Of a stretch of 64,000 nt of DNA, positions 39,369-58,639 are shown piece by piece (the first letter of the stretch is position 1; every line of letters begins with the position of its first letter). The DNA comes from Henricia sp. BOLD:AAB3569 (taxonomy: Eukaryota > Echinodermata > Asteroidea > Spinulosida > Echinasteridae), in the NCBI GenBank assembly GCA_037783545.1, contig JBBELK010000011.1:248001-312000 (forward strand). The letters are read 5' to 3'. Under the pieces are notes generated by a model that saw only the letters and a program-made list of their open reading frames with translations, was not told where the DNA came from and ran no database searches. The position numbers and the translations under genes were made by a program.

Positions 39369-42300
39369 ATGACTGACTACAAAGAAGAACAGACTAATGA
39401 AATTGCAGCTTTGGAGGCAATTTATCCCGAGGAATTCACGGGTAAATTGTAGGCCTGTGCAGTGTGCATGCTGTGCAGGTTTGCGTTTGGTCTTTAAAAA
39501 AAATCAAAACTTTTTCACACAAATTACTTCTCCTCTGGTCTGCAGAATTTCATTTTTTTGTGGTAGCAAAAAGAAAAAATTATTGCAGGTATTGAATGAG
39601 TGTTATTGACGTGTCTTTGTTTCAATGTGTGGGACACATATTTCGTTAAAAACGTGACACTTTTTATCGTTGCAGCGTTATCCGATGACCCTTGTTGCTT
39701 CACCATCAGCGTGAGTTCAGAAGACACAGGCAATGAGGATGATGGTGGGTATTAATACCTAATGTATTGATGATTGAACAATGGCTGATGAATACTACAT
39801 GTACTAGGTGGGGACCTCACGGACCTGGCGACATTTACATTTTTACTAGTGAGAATTGTTCTCACTAAGAGTAAGAGGTGGGGTAGAAAATGAACACTTT
39901 CACGGTCATCGACACAATCTTGTTCATGGGAACAATTTAAATATGTCTTGCTGTGGCATGCGTGGATGGCAGATCGTAACGAGTGCACAAAAATACTCCG
40001 CCGAACATACGAGCATGGCATAGATTAATGTGAGATGGTTTATTTACAAAAATGCATTGTCCAGATATGGCATTTTTCCTTTATACACCTATTGTCATAT
40101 TTACTGCAGTAATGATTCTTTATTTATTTCCCCAGTTGGATTAGGAACATTCCTGCAACTTAGTCCTTGTACTATGTAGCTCAAGTCTTGTTAGCAGCAA
40201 ATTCAGTAAATGAAAATATAAAAATCATTTTTTTTGTCTTTATCGATCAGAAACATACAGCGCAACGCTCCAGTTTACATACACCTCGACCTACCCCGAT
40301 GAACCACCTCTATATGAGGTGACAGAGGATGGAAACATCGACGATGACGATCGCAATCAAATCACAGAGTTACTGCAGCAACAGGTACATGTACTTGAGT
40401 GGGTGGGGCTTGGAATAGACTCTTTGCACCGGCGGCCATGACAGGGAGCAGGTTTTCATATTTAAATGATGCGACAATAGATCCACAAAGTGCCTACTCA
40501 TGCATGACGCACAGTGACAATGTGACTGCCCCATGTCATGGCTGCCCGTGGAAAGCGTCTATTGGTTCAAAGACATCTTAAAATGATCCACTGGGTCTTT
40601 AAGAAAACTAGACTTCGTAGAGTGTCTCTGGTTTAAGTAAACAATTCTTCTATACAAATAAACAGTCATAAATATGTCTTCCTCCAGGTGGAGGAGAATC
40701 TTGGCATGGCAATGGTGTTCACATTAGTCTCATCTACTCAAGAATTCCTGAACGGCAAAGTGGATGAAGACAAAAAACAGCAGACGGAAGAAAGGGAGAG
40801 AAAAGAGGAGGCGGAGGATAGGGCTAGAGAGGAAGAGGTGTGTAGACTCGAACTGTAGACCACTGGATTGATGCGCCAGTCAACCATTTAACCGAAATAT
40901 TTAGCTGTATAAAGGATGTCATGTCATAAGATAAGGGGCCATCCATAAAGTACGTACACACGAAATGCCGACTTTTTAGAACCACCCCCGCCCCCCTCTC
41001 CTGTATGCAAAATTTGTTATTTCACCTGTATACTTTAATGTTGGGTGTACACATTGGCTCTAACGCCCCTCTCCCCTCCAGGTGTACATACTTTATAGAC
41101 GGCACCTTTTCAGTTTTGTGACCGCCGCAATAATTAAATTGTTTCATATAATTACAGTCACCTGCTGTATGGGGTTCGAGTCCCACTCAAGAAAGCTATG
41201 AGGCTTTAAGTGTGTACTTATGTAATATGTGCAAGTTACATTCCATCCAACATTATTAATTTGGTTGGCAAGCACATTTAGAAATGAGAGGAAATTCACA
41301 GCAGGTTGAGATTTCTACTGCGTTTCTATGTTGACTGCAAACTGCTTTGAATTATGATTTATATATTAATATTCTTAAATTACCATATCCGTGACCAGTT
41401 TCAAATTGTGAATTTGTCTTATTTACTTTGTACACTCAGGAGCTAAAATTAAAAGGAACATTTGTGACGATTGAAACATTTCTCGCCTGGAAAGAAAAGT
41501 TTGACAAGGAACGACAGGCTGAAAAAGGGAAACCAGTATTCTCTGAACAGACAAAGAAACTCACAGGTATTTCTGCTCTTTGTTGAACTGGCACTTTATT
41601 TGAAGACATTCTGTGTTAAATCATATAAATGGTCATCACTAGTTTGCATCAATCCTGGGTTTGACTTCGGACTGGTACCCTGCAGTAAGCTTTTGTTATA
41701 ACATCCCCTTATACAAAGCTCCTTTATTTAAGTCTCAGCCGTTACTATTCATTGCATATGCATTGCTTATTGTGCACGCATTAATTTGGTCCCTTGAAGA
41801 CCACAACTATATGCCTTTTTCCAAATCTGGACTTGGGCTCCGGCTCCATGTGGTTTACATGGAGCTGGAGCCTGAGCCGGAGCCCAAGTCGAGATTTGGA
41901 AAAAGGCCCTGATGAAAGTTGACTATTGACCCCTTTCGAACACGTGCAAATACGACATTTTGGGAGTCAAATAATGCTGAGTCATTGTGGAAGCGATGTG
42001 CGTGCGCGCTGGGTGTGTCTCCGGTGGGCGTAACGCGGTTTAGTTCACCAATGAGAGCCTCAGCATAGCGCGTTACGCGCGCTATGGACACACACAACGC
42101 GCACGCACATTGCTTCCACAACGACGCGGCATTGTTTTTCTCCCAAAATGACGTCATTGGCACGAGCTCAATAGTTGGCATTTTGGGATTACACCAACTT
42201 ACGGCTGGATTGCTCAGTTGGTAGAGCGTTGGTACATAAATCCACAGGATTCGTCTCAATTTTCAAGTCAAACTTTGTTTAATATGAAATTTGTTTTTTT

Positions 42301-43265
42301 AACAAATATTTTTCCTTTTCTTTGTCAACAGGAAAGCAATTATTTGAGAAGGATCACACACTCTATGAATCAGATATGGCTTTACTGGATGAGAGTAAGT
42401 TACAGTTTAACCTCGTCATTAAGAGATTCTTGGGACCATGCTGTTTACCTTGTTATAACAGGAGCCTTCTATTATCGCAAATAATGATACCTAACATATT
42501 CCTTGTTATCTAAAGAATGGTGTATCAACAATGCTCTTATTATCAACAGTAATCCCATGGAAACATTTCAATTTCAACATGCTGGTTTTCAGAAACTGAG
42601 CTAATTTTTTACTGCCGTCTGTGAAGGTTGCAACCCTTATAAAAGGAAGGAACAACACTTGTTTGAAGTTATTGACAAATTTAATCAAAAATATTACCGA
42701 TGTATTGCCATAAACCTTCATGAGAATCTTGTCTGCAACCCAATTAATTTTGATGATAAACTCTGCAACTATGTGCTGCGCCATATTTTAAATTTTGAAA
42801 GGGATGATGACGTCAACCATGCAATGATTGCATGGATGACGTCAAGATTGATGCCTTGTTTCCCAACTTCCATACGCCAAGATTGCGACAAACAACACGT
42901 TTTTCCAACACAGGGGTCGATTTCTAAAGAAATATTTGCAACGTGTCGTAACAACTGATGAAACTGTCGCAAAGTTACGATTACCAAATAGGTAATCGCA
43001 ACTTTGCAAAGTGGTCTGAACGATCGCGCTCGAATGCCCTGGGGACAGTGTTGGGTTCTGCCCACAACTTGCAACAGGTACCTGTTGCAAGTGTTTTGTG
43101 ACGCGTCACAAGTCATTGTGAAATCGACTCCAGGTCACATATGGATATTTGTAGTAACGTAGCATCTTTGTTTTACATTGCATTGCAGGTGACCGTGTGG
43201 AGGTGGACGAATCACTCTTTCAGGAGATGGAAGACTTAGAAGATTTAGATCTAGAAGATGATTAG
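39369..43265 (+). CDS. RWDD1: RWD domain-containing protein 1 (RWDD1/DFRP2), complete, 7 coding exons
   Basis: Exons: 39369-39441, 39676-39744, 40251-40384, 40688-40837, 41440-41566, 42332-42394 and 43189-43265, all with GT-AG introns and a continuous frame. The total is 693 nt, or 230 residues plus stop; human RWDD1 has 243. The N-terminus MTDYKEEQTNEIAALEAIYP opens the RWD domain (about residues 1-115), which includes TYSTSTYPDEPPLYE-like and VEENLGMAMVFTLVS segments typical of RWDD1. A charged, Glu/Lys-rich coiled-coil stretch follows (about 116-145). Then come GTFVTIETFLAWKEKF and GKQLFEKDHTLYESD, and the acidic tail VEVDESLFQEMEDLEDLDLEDD, all family hallmarks. RWDD1 (DFRP2) binds and stabilises the translational GTPase DRG2; its yeast counterpart Gir2 binds Gcn1. 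Repeats sit in intron 3 (40417-40560), intron 5 (41813-42180) and intron 6 (42640-42866, 42913-43132). A polyadenylation signal candidate lies at 44003. Confidence 0.95.
40417..40560. mobile_element. MITE family O copy 2, in RWDD1 intron 3
   Basis: AGACTCTTTGCACCGGCGGC start; the inverse of AGACGCTTTCCACGGGCAGC ends it. AT flanks both sides, and the interior ACAATAGATCCACAAAGTG is shared with the copy at 43593. Confidence 0.85.
41813..41907. repeat. Hairpin, 95 bp, in RWDD1 intron 5
   Basis: GCCTTTTTCCAAATCTGGAC pairs with its near inverse at 41888-41907; the arms of about 35 bp include ACTTGGGCTCCGGCTC. Confidence 0.8.
41919..42180. mobile_element. MITE with long (about 110 bp) inverted arms, RWDD1 intron 5
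   Basis: ACTATTGACCCCTTTCGAAC starts it and the inverse of ACTATTGAGCTCGTGCCAAT ends it. The arms continue with CATTTTGGGAG, TTGTGGAAGC and ATGTGCGTGCGCG. Confidence 0.8.
42188..42255 (+). pseudogene. tRNA-like fragment (A-box half)
   Basis: TTGCTCAGTTGGTAGAGCG is a good tRNA D arm, but no B-box follows. It sits in RWDD1 intron 5 next to a MITE. Confidence 0.4.
42640..42866 (+). repeat. Dispersed repeat V copy 1, RWDD1 intron 6, with a double CRE palindrome
   Basis: It matches 60312-60555 in reverse. Two exact TGACGTCA sites (42808-42815 and 42837-42844) flank the palindrome CCATGCAATGATTGCATGG. Confidence 0.85.
42913..43132. mobile_element. Short MITE, GGGGTCGATTTC ends, RWDD1 intron 6
   Basis: GGGGTCGATTTCTAAAG and the inverse GGAGTCGATTTCACAATG. 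Inner inverted pairs include GTAATCG/CGATTAC and TTGCAACAGGTACCTGTTGC. Confidence 0.75.
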
Positions 43266-43592
43266 CTTCTGTCGGCACAACTGCTTATGTAACCAACCAA
43301 TCAAGCGATCAGTATGGGACTGTCTTATGAAAGTACAATACATGTTTCAAGTGGACCGAAGTCAGAACCCCAATGGCCATCCTAAAATGATTAAATTAGC
43401 CAAAACTGCTTTTTTACTGCGTTTTTTTAGGTATTGAGCTTGTGTGAACCACCACACACGTGTGCAGACTGCTAAATTAATTAAGGCATCTCATTGGTGT
43501 TTTGCTGTGCGTCTGTGTTTGAAAAGGCGCTTAATGCATTGTGACGTGGCTCATTTGACTTCCAAAACATAAAACACACATGTGTGGTGGTC

Positions 43593-43720
43593 CGAGCTTT
43601 TGCACCGCTGGCCATGACAAGGGGCAGGTTTTCAGATTTAAATGCTGTGACAATAGATCCACAAAGTGACTACTCGTGCTTGACATACTGTGACATTGCG
43701 ACGCCATGCAAAGGCTCTAT
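43593..43720. mobile_element. MITE family O copy 3, in the probable RWDD1 3' UTR
   Basis: GCTTTTGCACCGCTGGCCAT start and CATGCAAAGGCTCT end; the interior matches the copy at 40417. Degraded pieces of the family are also seen at about 24222-24290 and 30738-30826. Confidence 0.75.
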
Positions 43721-44002
43721 AGCATAATTATCAACCTCAATGGTTCTGCAACCGATTGATCTCACATCTCCCAACACAGATTAAAAACCTTCCTGAATTG
43801 TCAAGTTACAATTTTAAAAAGTGAGAAATCAACCAATTTTTACAAGTATCTTCTCAAAAATCCAGGAAAGTTGGCAGCTTTGATGTAGCAGTGTATTTAT
43901 TTAATGGTTTAAAATGTATTTTTTACAAAAGTCTTACCACTCTGGCCCCGCCCGTTTAAAATAACATTTAGCATGGTCTCTTGTGTCTCACAGCTTCTTG
44001 TA

Positions 44003-44008
44003 AATAAA
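44003..44008 (+). terminator. Candidate polyadenylation signal of RWDD1
   Basis: This AATAAA lies about 740 bases after the RWDD1 stop and is the first clear canonical hexamer seen downstream. The 3' UTR would then include the repeat at 43593-43720. Confidence 0.5.
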
Positions 44009-44544
44009 ACGAGAAACAATGAAACATTCGTCATGTTGTGATTTTCTCTTTAAAACCATTTTGTTTCGATACCAAGTTGTTCAATGAGTGTTTGTGATTT
44101 ATTCAGATAAAAACAAGCACAAAATGAGTTCAAGTACTGGTGGGCTTAATTTATTCATTAAAAAATTCATATCTTAATTTTTTGAGGCGTTTGATGAAGT
44201 ACAACAGTTTTCCAGAGGTCACAGTTTTACAAAACTGCTGTGACAATTTGCTTGGTGCATGTCGTTTTACAAACACTTTAAGTTTAAAATCCTCAAGATC
44301 GAATGGAAGACATTGTTGCAAATTACTAAAGTCTGCCAAAAAGGGCATTTAATATTTGTTGTGATAGAATTGCAATACAGTACATGTACCTGAATTGGCC
44401 ATTTTCATGAACAAGAACATTACCCAACATGGCCACCAAAAGTTTACTACTAGTCCTTCCTGACTGATAACCATTAGGAGTTTTTAGCTAATTATGATCA
44501 GTACTGTGATGCGAGTGTAATTTGGAACATTTCTTGGTATTTTT

Positions 44545-44663
44545 GGGGTAGATTTCACAAAGTGCCATGACTCTTCTTAGAAAGGATCACTCTTCGTATC
44601 TTGGGACGTTGGTATGGGAATTAGGATGCAATGAACTTGTCTTAACTTTTGTGAAATTGACGC
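44545..44663. mobile_element. Short MITE, GATTTCACAAAG ends
   Basis: GGGGTAGATTTCACAAAG and the inverse GGCGTCAATTTCACAAAAG; 119 bp. Confidence 0.7.
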
Positions 44664-44969
44664 CTGGCCATGCAATTAGTCCTGCACTTACTGGATTGAC
44701 CCTGTCACTTCAGCCGGTATGGACGTAGCATCCAGTGACATCAGTAATATCACTAAGGCATTGTGGAGAGGTATACATGTATGTCCAGTGGTGTTAGAGT
44801 TCAGAGAAATGCGTCGACCAGCCTGATGGCACCCAAGTCGATTGGGGAGGCTGTATGTCTCTCCGTCAATGACCTGTAATGAAGGATTAAACCACTAGGT
44901 GAAAATCATATACTAAGCTAAGTATTAACGTGTTTACATTAGCACCATGTGTCGCAACTATCTGACTGA

Positions 44970-45130
44970 GACTAAACCAACCAGCTTTTCTGAGAGCCAC
45001 ACTCCTCTCTGAGAGATAAAGAAGTGTGGCTCTTGGTTTGTTGACATTTTAAACAGTTTGCTTCGTTTGTCATCAGGAGACCAGGGCATCAAGAAACCAA
45101 CCGGCTCTTTACAAAGCCACACTTCTCCAA
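44970..45130. repeat. Dispersed repeat with inverted AAACCAACC/AGCCACACT arms
   Basis: The arms CTAAACCAACCAGCTTTTCT and the later GAAACCAACCGGCTCTTTAC alternate with AGTGTGGCTCT. It shares its core with 25915-25995. Confidence 0.55.
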
Positions 45131-45436
45131 AAGAAAAAGTTCCGACGCATGGTATTTCATTCACATGGTATTTCATTCACCATTCAAAGTCTTAAATCTT
45201 TTCAAAAATGTCCGAGACCATCGCACAGATAGCCAACCGCTTAAGGCTTATCTGTCGGCAGATCACGGGATACAAATATCTTACTGTCGTGGCAGATTCT
45301 GACTACAATACTGGCACGTCTAGGCCAGTTAGTTTAATTACTGCCACCGTTTGTTGGACAAAGAGGTATTTTTTTCGTATAGATTGAACAAAGATTTTAA
45401 GGAAATTACCTCCTGGAATCAACACATAATGTAATT

Positions 45437-45688
45437 TTAAGATATACTTCCCACTTGCACTTTTGTCGAAAATGTTGCTTTTCTGTAGAAAAATCGCGTT
45501 TTCTTTTTCAAAAATTGCCTTCAATTGAGTTAGTGCACAAGATAACCATTCACGCGCACGCAGCGCCCTCTGTTGTCGCGCTTACGCACAGACCGCTCGC
45601 CACGTCATTTTGTGCATTAATTTTATCATTTATTTATCTCAGAAATGCAACATTTGCGACGTAAGTGTCAGTGGGAAGTATATCTTAG
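45437..45688. mobile_element. MITE with TAAGATATACTTCCCACT ends
   Basis: TTAAGATATACTTCCCACTT and the inverse CTAAGATATACTTCCCACTG; the interior is CpG-rich. Confidence 0.85.
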
Positions 45689-45754
45689 AATTGAATAAGC
45701 TATCGATTCCATTATATAAATTCACCCAAATCCATGTTCAATGTAGGCCTATAT

Positions 45755-45876
45755 CTAGCTAAGATAATCTCAGCTCTTTTTTTATCATTTTTCATTGGGA
45801 TGTGGTCTTTTCACGCGTGAAAAGACCACATCCCAATGAAAAATGATAAAAAAAGAGCTGAGATTATCTTAGCTAG
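45755..45876. repeat. Perfect 122-bp palindrome, no spacer
   Basis: Two 61-base arms match without a single mismatch when I check them base by base; the centre is ACGCGT at 45813-45818. The outer ends are CTAGCTAAG/CTTAGCTAG, and the next outward pair (T, C) does not match. Confidence 0.98.
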
Positions 45877-46071
45877 CCTATATCAGTATATCATTATATG
45901 AAAACAAATCCAACAAAGATTACTGAATGGAGCGTGCCTGCACATCGTTCTTAACGGAGATCAAACCATGGAGTTATGATCAAACAACAAAGACTGGTGA
46001 AGGAGTATAGCTGGATCAGTGTTGTGTTTCACTAAAATGGTATAATTATAACACAACATGTGGGGTACCGT

Positions 46072-46430
46072 GGCCGAGCGGTTTAGGTCACTCGCAATCA
46101 TAGGTGAAAACTTGGGGTTGCAGGTTCGAACCTCCCCACGGCTACGGTACCTGTGCCCTTGGGCAAGGCACTCAACCACACTTGCTCCATCCTTCGGAAG
46201 GGATGTAAAGCCGTTGGTCCAGTGTGTTAGGTAATGGAAACGCACTCTAAAGATCCCAGAGCATTCTTTCGTGAAGAGCAAGGGGGATCATCCCCGGTGT
46301 CTCTGGCCATGCATTTCTAATTCTATTTCTTCATGGGTTTCCTCACGCTTGCGAGTGACAGTGCAATGAGCACTATTGAGGAATCCTTGGTATGAATACC
46401 AGAAAGAAATAATAATAATAATAATAATAA
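46072..46430 (+). mobile_element. tRNA-derived SINE, family S1 copy 2
   Basis: Same head (GGGGTACCGTGGCCGAGCGG), body and AATAAT tail as the copy at 13348. This copy keeps GGTTCGAACC and has a longer pre-tail (CACGCTTGCGAGTGACAGTG). Confidence 0.9.
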
Positions 46431-46508
46431 CATATAGAAAGCAAATGGTCGAGTCAAAGTTTCGATCTGGAGCTAGATCTTCATATCAGGACTGACTGAA
46501 AACCCCAG

Positions 46509-46558
46509 CGTCAAGCTAGCACCAGATTCAATCGTCAAGCTAGCACTAGATTCAGCCT
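46509..46558 (+). repeat. Tandem 24-bp duplication
   Basis: GTCAAGCTAGCACCAGATTC then GTCAAGCTAGCACTAGATTC. Confidence 0.8.
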
Positions 46559-47024
46559 AGTAACATTCATTGATCAGCGTGAAATATACTACGGTGTTTG
46601 CGGGAGGACATGTTAACTTTTTTAACGTCTATGGAAGGCAAAAATCCCATATAGGCCTACATGTAGCATAACAACAACAAAATAATTTTTATTTTTTGTC
46701 AGCATTTTCTTGTGTATCGTATAGCAGCGCGTAGCGATATTTGCTATCCGCCGGCTGCGCTTGTTGCAAACTTTCTGCCAATCCGCGCTTCCGTACGGCT
46801 AGGCTACACACGCTACATGCAAAGAGAGAGGCTAACCAGGCACTCCATACATGACCCGAATGCGGATCGCACAGTTCACAGCTGCAAGGGCCCGAATGTG
46901 GATACACCTGCACGTACACGATGTACATCAATTGGGTACATTCCTTCCATAACCATGACGGGTTCGTACACGGGCTGTGATGGGAAAGCACGGAGTGCCT
47001 GGCTTAAAAAAACAACACGGAGGA

Positions 47025-47395
47025 AATTTTTCTAATTTGGATATATGATAGCTTGATGTTTGAAGATTATTCCAAAAAAATTACAGGGTGGCACACGAAG
47101 AATGGATAGTGTTTTTTAGTGTTTTTGTGCGATTTACTTAACCTTAATTCCTTGGCCAACTTCAGCGCCACTCTCTCTACGTGTGTTATGCACGTCCTTG
47201 CCGGGATAATGCGGTGTTGGAATTTATTTTGTTCCCGCCAAAAAAACGACGAGGTAGAAATGTTTCTAATTTGGATATATTATAGCTTGATGATTGAAGA
47301 ACTTTCACACAAAATTACAGGGTGGCACACGAAGAATGGTTATTGGTTTGGTGCGATTTACTGAACCCCAATTCCTTGGCCAACTTCACCGCCAC
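47025..47395 (+). repeat. Imperfect tandem duplication, about 230-bp period
   Basis: TTTCTAATTTGGATATAT, ATTACAGGGTGGCACACGAA and AATTCCTTGGCCAACTTCA occur at about 47030-47172 and again at about 47260-47393. The second copy is open as a short frame (LIWIYYSLMIEELSHKITGW) of unknown meaning. Confidence 0.85.
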
Positions 47396-47512
47396 ACATT
47401 ATAAAACACAACTTGCAGTTTTTGATCAGTCGTTAAGCAGCTTGTTTAGCTCTTTTAAACAAATTACCAGCCTTTTCATGCTTCAAAACTACTTCAACAA
47501 AAGTAGGTATAT

Positions 47513-47822
47513 TTTTATTATTTTATTATTATTTCTTTCTGGTATTCATACCAAGGATTCCTCAATAGTGCTCATTGCACTGTTACTCGCAAGCGTGAGG
47601 AAACCCATGAAAAATTAGAATTAGAAATGGCCAGAGACACCGGGGAATCCCCTTGCTCTTCACGAAAGAATGCTCTGGGATCTTTAGAGTGCGTTACCAT
47701 TACCTAACACACTGGACCAACGGCTTTACATCCCTTCCGAAGGACGGAACAAGTGTGATAAAGTACCTTGCTCAAGAGCACAAGTGCCACAACCCATCAC
47801 GGCCCGGAATCGAACCCACATT
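47513..47822 (-). mobile_element. tRNA-derived SINE, family S1 copy 3 (diverged head)
   Basis: Reverse-strand copy. The ATTATTATT tail is at the low-coordinate end, and the body matches the copies at 46072 and 59560 closely up to the B-box (GGTTCGATTCC in reverse). The tRNA head beyond it is diverged or lost. Confidence 0.85.
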
Positions 47823-48390
47823 CTAGTACATGTATACTGGCACAGGAACTTGAGTACATAACCAAGTAAAATTATGGTGAAATTTCGCAAATGAATAAGT
47901 ATGGAGTTTGTTTAGTCAGAAAAACCGAACTTGTTCTCGGCGCCCCGTTACGTCTGTGCACACGCTGAAAAACCTTGCCCCCAATCTGCCAAAAAGTCGG
48001 GTGCCGTCACGTCCTAATTACAGTCGCGGCAACGTTATTTGAATAGGGACTTTCATCTATAGTTCTATATGTCTGTGGACATATTATGGACGAGCAGTTT
48101 AGCGCCCTCACCGATAGGCGATATATCTGTGCTGCACAAGCGCTAAGCTTCCCGCCACAGCATGCAATATACGTACCAGTACCAGCTCGATTATTACTTT
48201 TATTAGGAGCAAATTTGTAAATCCTGAAATCGACCCCAGGTATCAGTGGTTAGTTGACAATTTGTACTAACACTAGGCGAGACCTGTTCAGTGCTGTTAG
48301 TGTTATTTGATTTATTATTATATTAGGCCGCATTGAATCGTCTAACGTTAGTTTTGTGAAATCGATCACTAGAATTTGAATCACCTGACG

Positions 48391-48993
48391 ACGACGACGA
48401 CGTTCTCAAAGTATCATGGAATTGGATGACAAGTGAAGCTGGCAATTTTCACACAAACCTATGAGGCTCTGGGGACATGACAAATTTATTCTCGTTTCTG
48501 TGAAGCGATTGACATGTGATCTTCCCACACGTTCTTCATCAAGGAAAAATGAAATTTTTGACAAATATCATTTTTATTCTAACTGTAGTATAAAAATGAA
48601 ATAAAATGAGAAAATTTAAAAAATTGCACAGCACCAGTTTGTACTTTACAAAATAACGCACCTGATTGGCTCTAACGTGGTAGCTCAACCCTGGCTCAAC
48701 CAATCGTGACAGCTCTTCTATAATGGTACAAACTGGCGCCGTTCAAAAAGTCGAGTTTTCTTGGTTTATTTCATCTAAGCTCACTTAAAATAAAAATTAT
48801 ATTTTTTCAAAATTGCATCTTTCCTTGATCAAAAGCGTGTGAGAAGATCACATGTTAATCGCTTAACAGAAATGAGAATGAAATCGATGAATGTTGAAAT
48901 CGATGAATGTCCCAGAGCCCCATAGGTTTGTGTGAAAATTCCCTGCTTCATCTGTCATCCAATCTCATAATGCCTTGAGAACGTCGATAAGGT
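48391..48993. mobile_element. Foldback element, about 600 bp, arms about 210 bp
   Basis: CGACGTTCTCAA and its inverse bound arms that share ATTGGATGAC, TTTTCACACAAACCTATG, GCTCTGGG, AAGCGATT and ACATGTGATCTTC. The right arm has a doubled AATCGATGAATGT segment. Confidence 0.85.
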
Positions 48994-49072
48994 TTATTAT
49001 TCTAAGACGCATACATGTAGTACCGGTATCTTAAATTGTATGAGTTTGAAGATATACAAGTTGCAAAACAGT

Positions 49073-49344
49073 TAGACCCATGAACAGGGCTCCGGAACCT
49101 CCGCCCTGCCCCTGAAGCCCTGTTGCCGTTTCCCACCCAAAATCTGTGGCAAACTCGCGCAAATGAAATTTGTCCCTTAGGTCTGATATTTGCTCATTAG
49201 GTGCACTCACCCAAACGTTTAAATATTCTGAAATGTACGCATTGATCTGATAAACTCGGTGAAATCATATTAAGGCAAAATTTTGACCCTCCGTGTGGGA
49301 AACGGCAACAGGGCGGAGGTTCCGAAGCCCTGTTTACGGGTCTA
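49073..49344. mobile_element. MITE, about 270 bp, upstream of the katanin start
   Basis: TTAGACCCATGAACAGGGCT and the inverse GTAGACCCGTAAACAGGGCT; both continue CGGAACCTCCGCCCTG. It ends 139 bp before the katanin ATG, so it may overlap the promoter or 5' UTR. Confidence 0.85.
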
Positions 49345-49482
49345 CAAAACAGCACGTGCCATACTTTGGCCTATCTAACAGTATAACGCAACACATTGTA
49401 TTAAACATGACTAATTCTGTCTAAACATGTTTTTGGCCTGTGTTCGAACCCTAGCTGTTTCCGGTCCAGGAAGCTAACAAAA

Positions 49483-58134
<8,652 letters not shown>

Positions 58135-58164
58135 TTGATTAATTAAGCCATTCACATGTATTAG

Positions 58165-58557
58165 ATACTTCATATTATTATATAAAATGATGCTTTTGCG
58201 GGCACAGTGCGTTTCTGATACTGTGTAGTACAGAGCCCCAATCGAATGTGCGTCCACACTGGACACACTAAAGCACACGCGTATGCGCGCATCATGCATC
58301 GAGTGAATGCTTTGTGCATGTGTGCAACACGCGCGCAAGTACAGTAACAAAAAATACTGTACAACAGTTACAAAAGCACATGCAGTTGTAAACGTTGGAA
58401 AAGAACTGAAGTTTTCAACACCAAACCGACAAAAATCTTGCGGAAATCCTACAAAATAAAAAAGTATAAGCCTCATTTTATATAACAGTAATAATATTGG
58501 ACGTCGTTTCGTTCGGTATATTCTCATATCATCCTCAAAGCCATCCAATATATAATT
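58165..58557 (-). mobile_element. Repeat family P copy 2, just after the katanin stop
   Basis: Reverse-strand relative of 35079-35515, starting about 30 bases after the katanin stop codon. It contains AATAAA at 58455-58460, the first clear canonical hexamer I saw downstream of katanin. Confidence 0.75.
58455..58460 (+). terminator. Candidate katanin polyadenylation signal inside a repeat
   Basis: AATAAA on the plus strand, 320 bases after the stop, lies within repeat P. Usage is inference. Confidence 0.35.
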
Positions 58558-58639
58558 CCAATCCAGAGGAAACCTGTTATAATGTCCAGTTTGACCACCA
58601 CTATAATGAACATTCTGCAATTTAGTAAATTTTGGCCAA

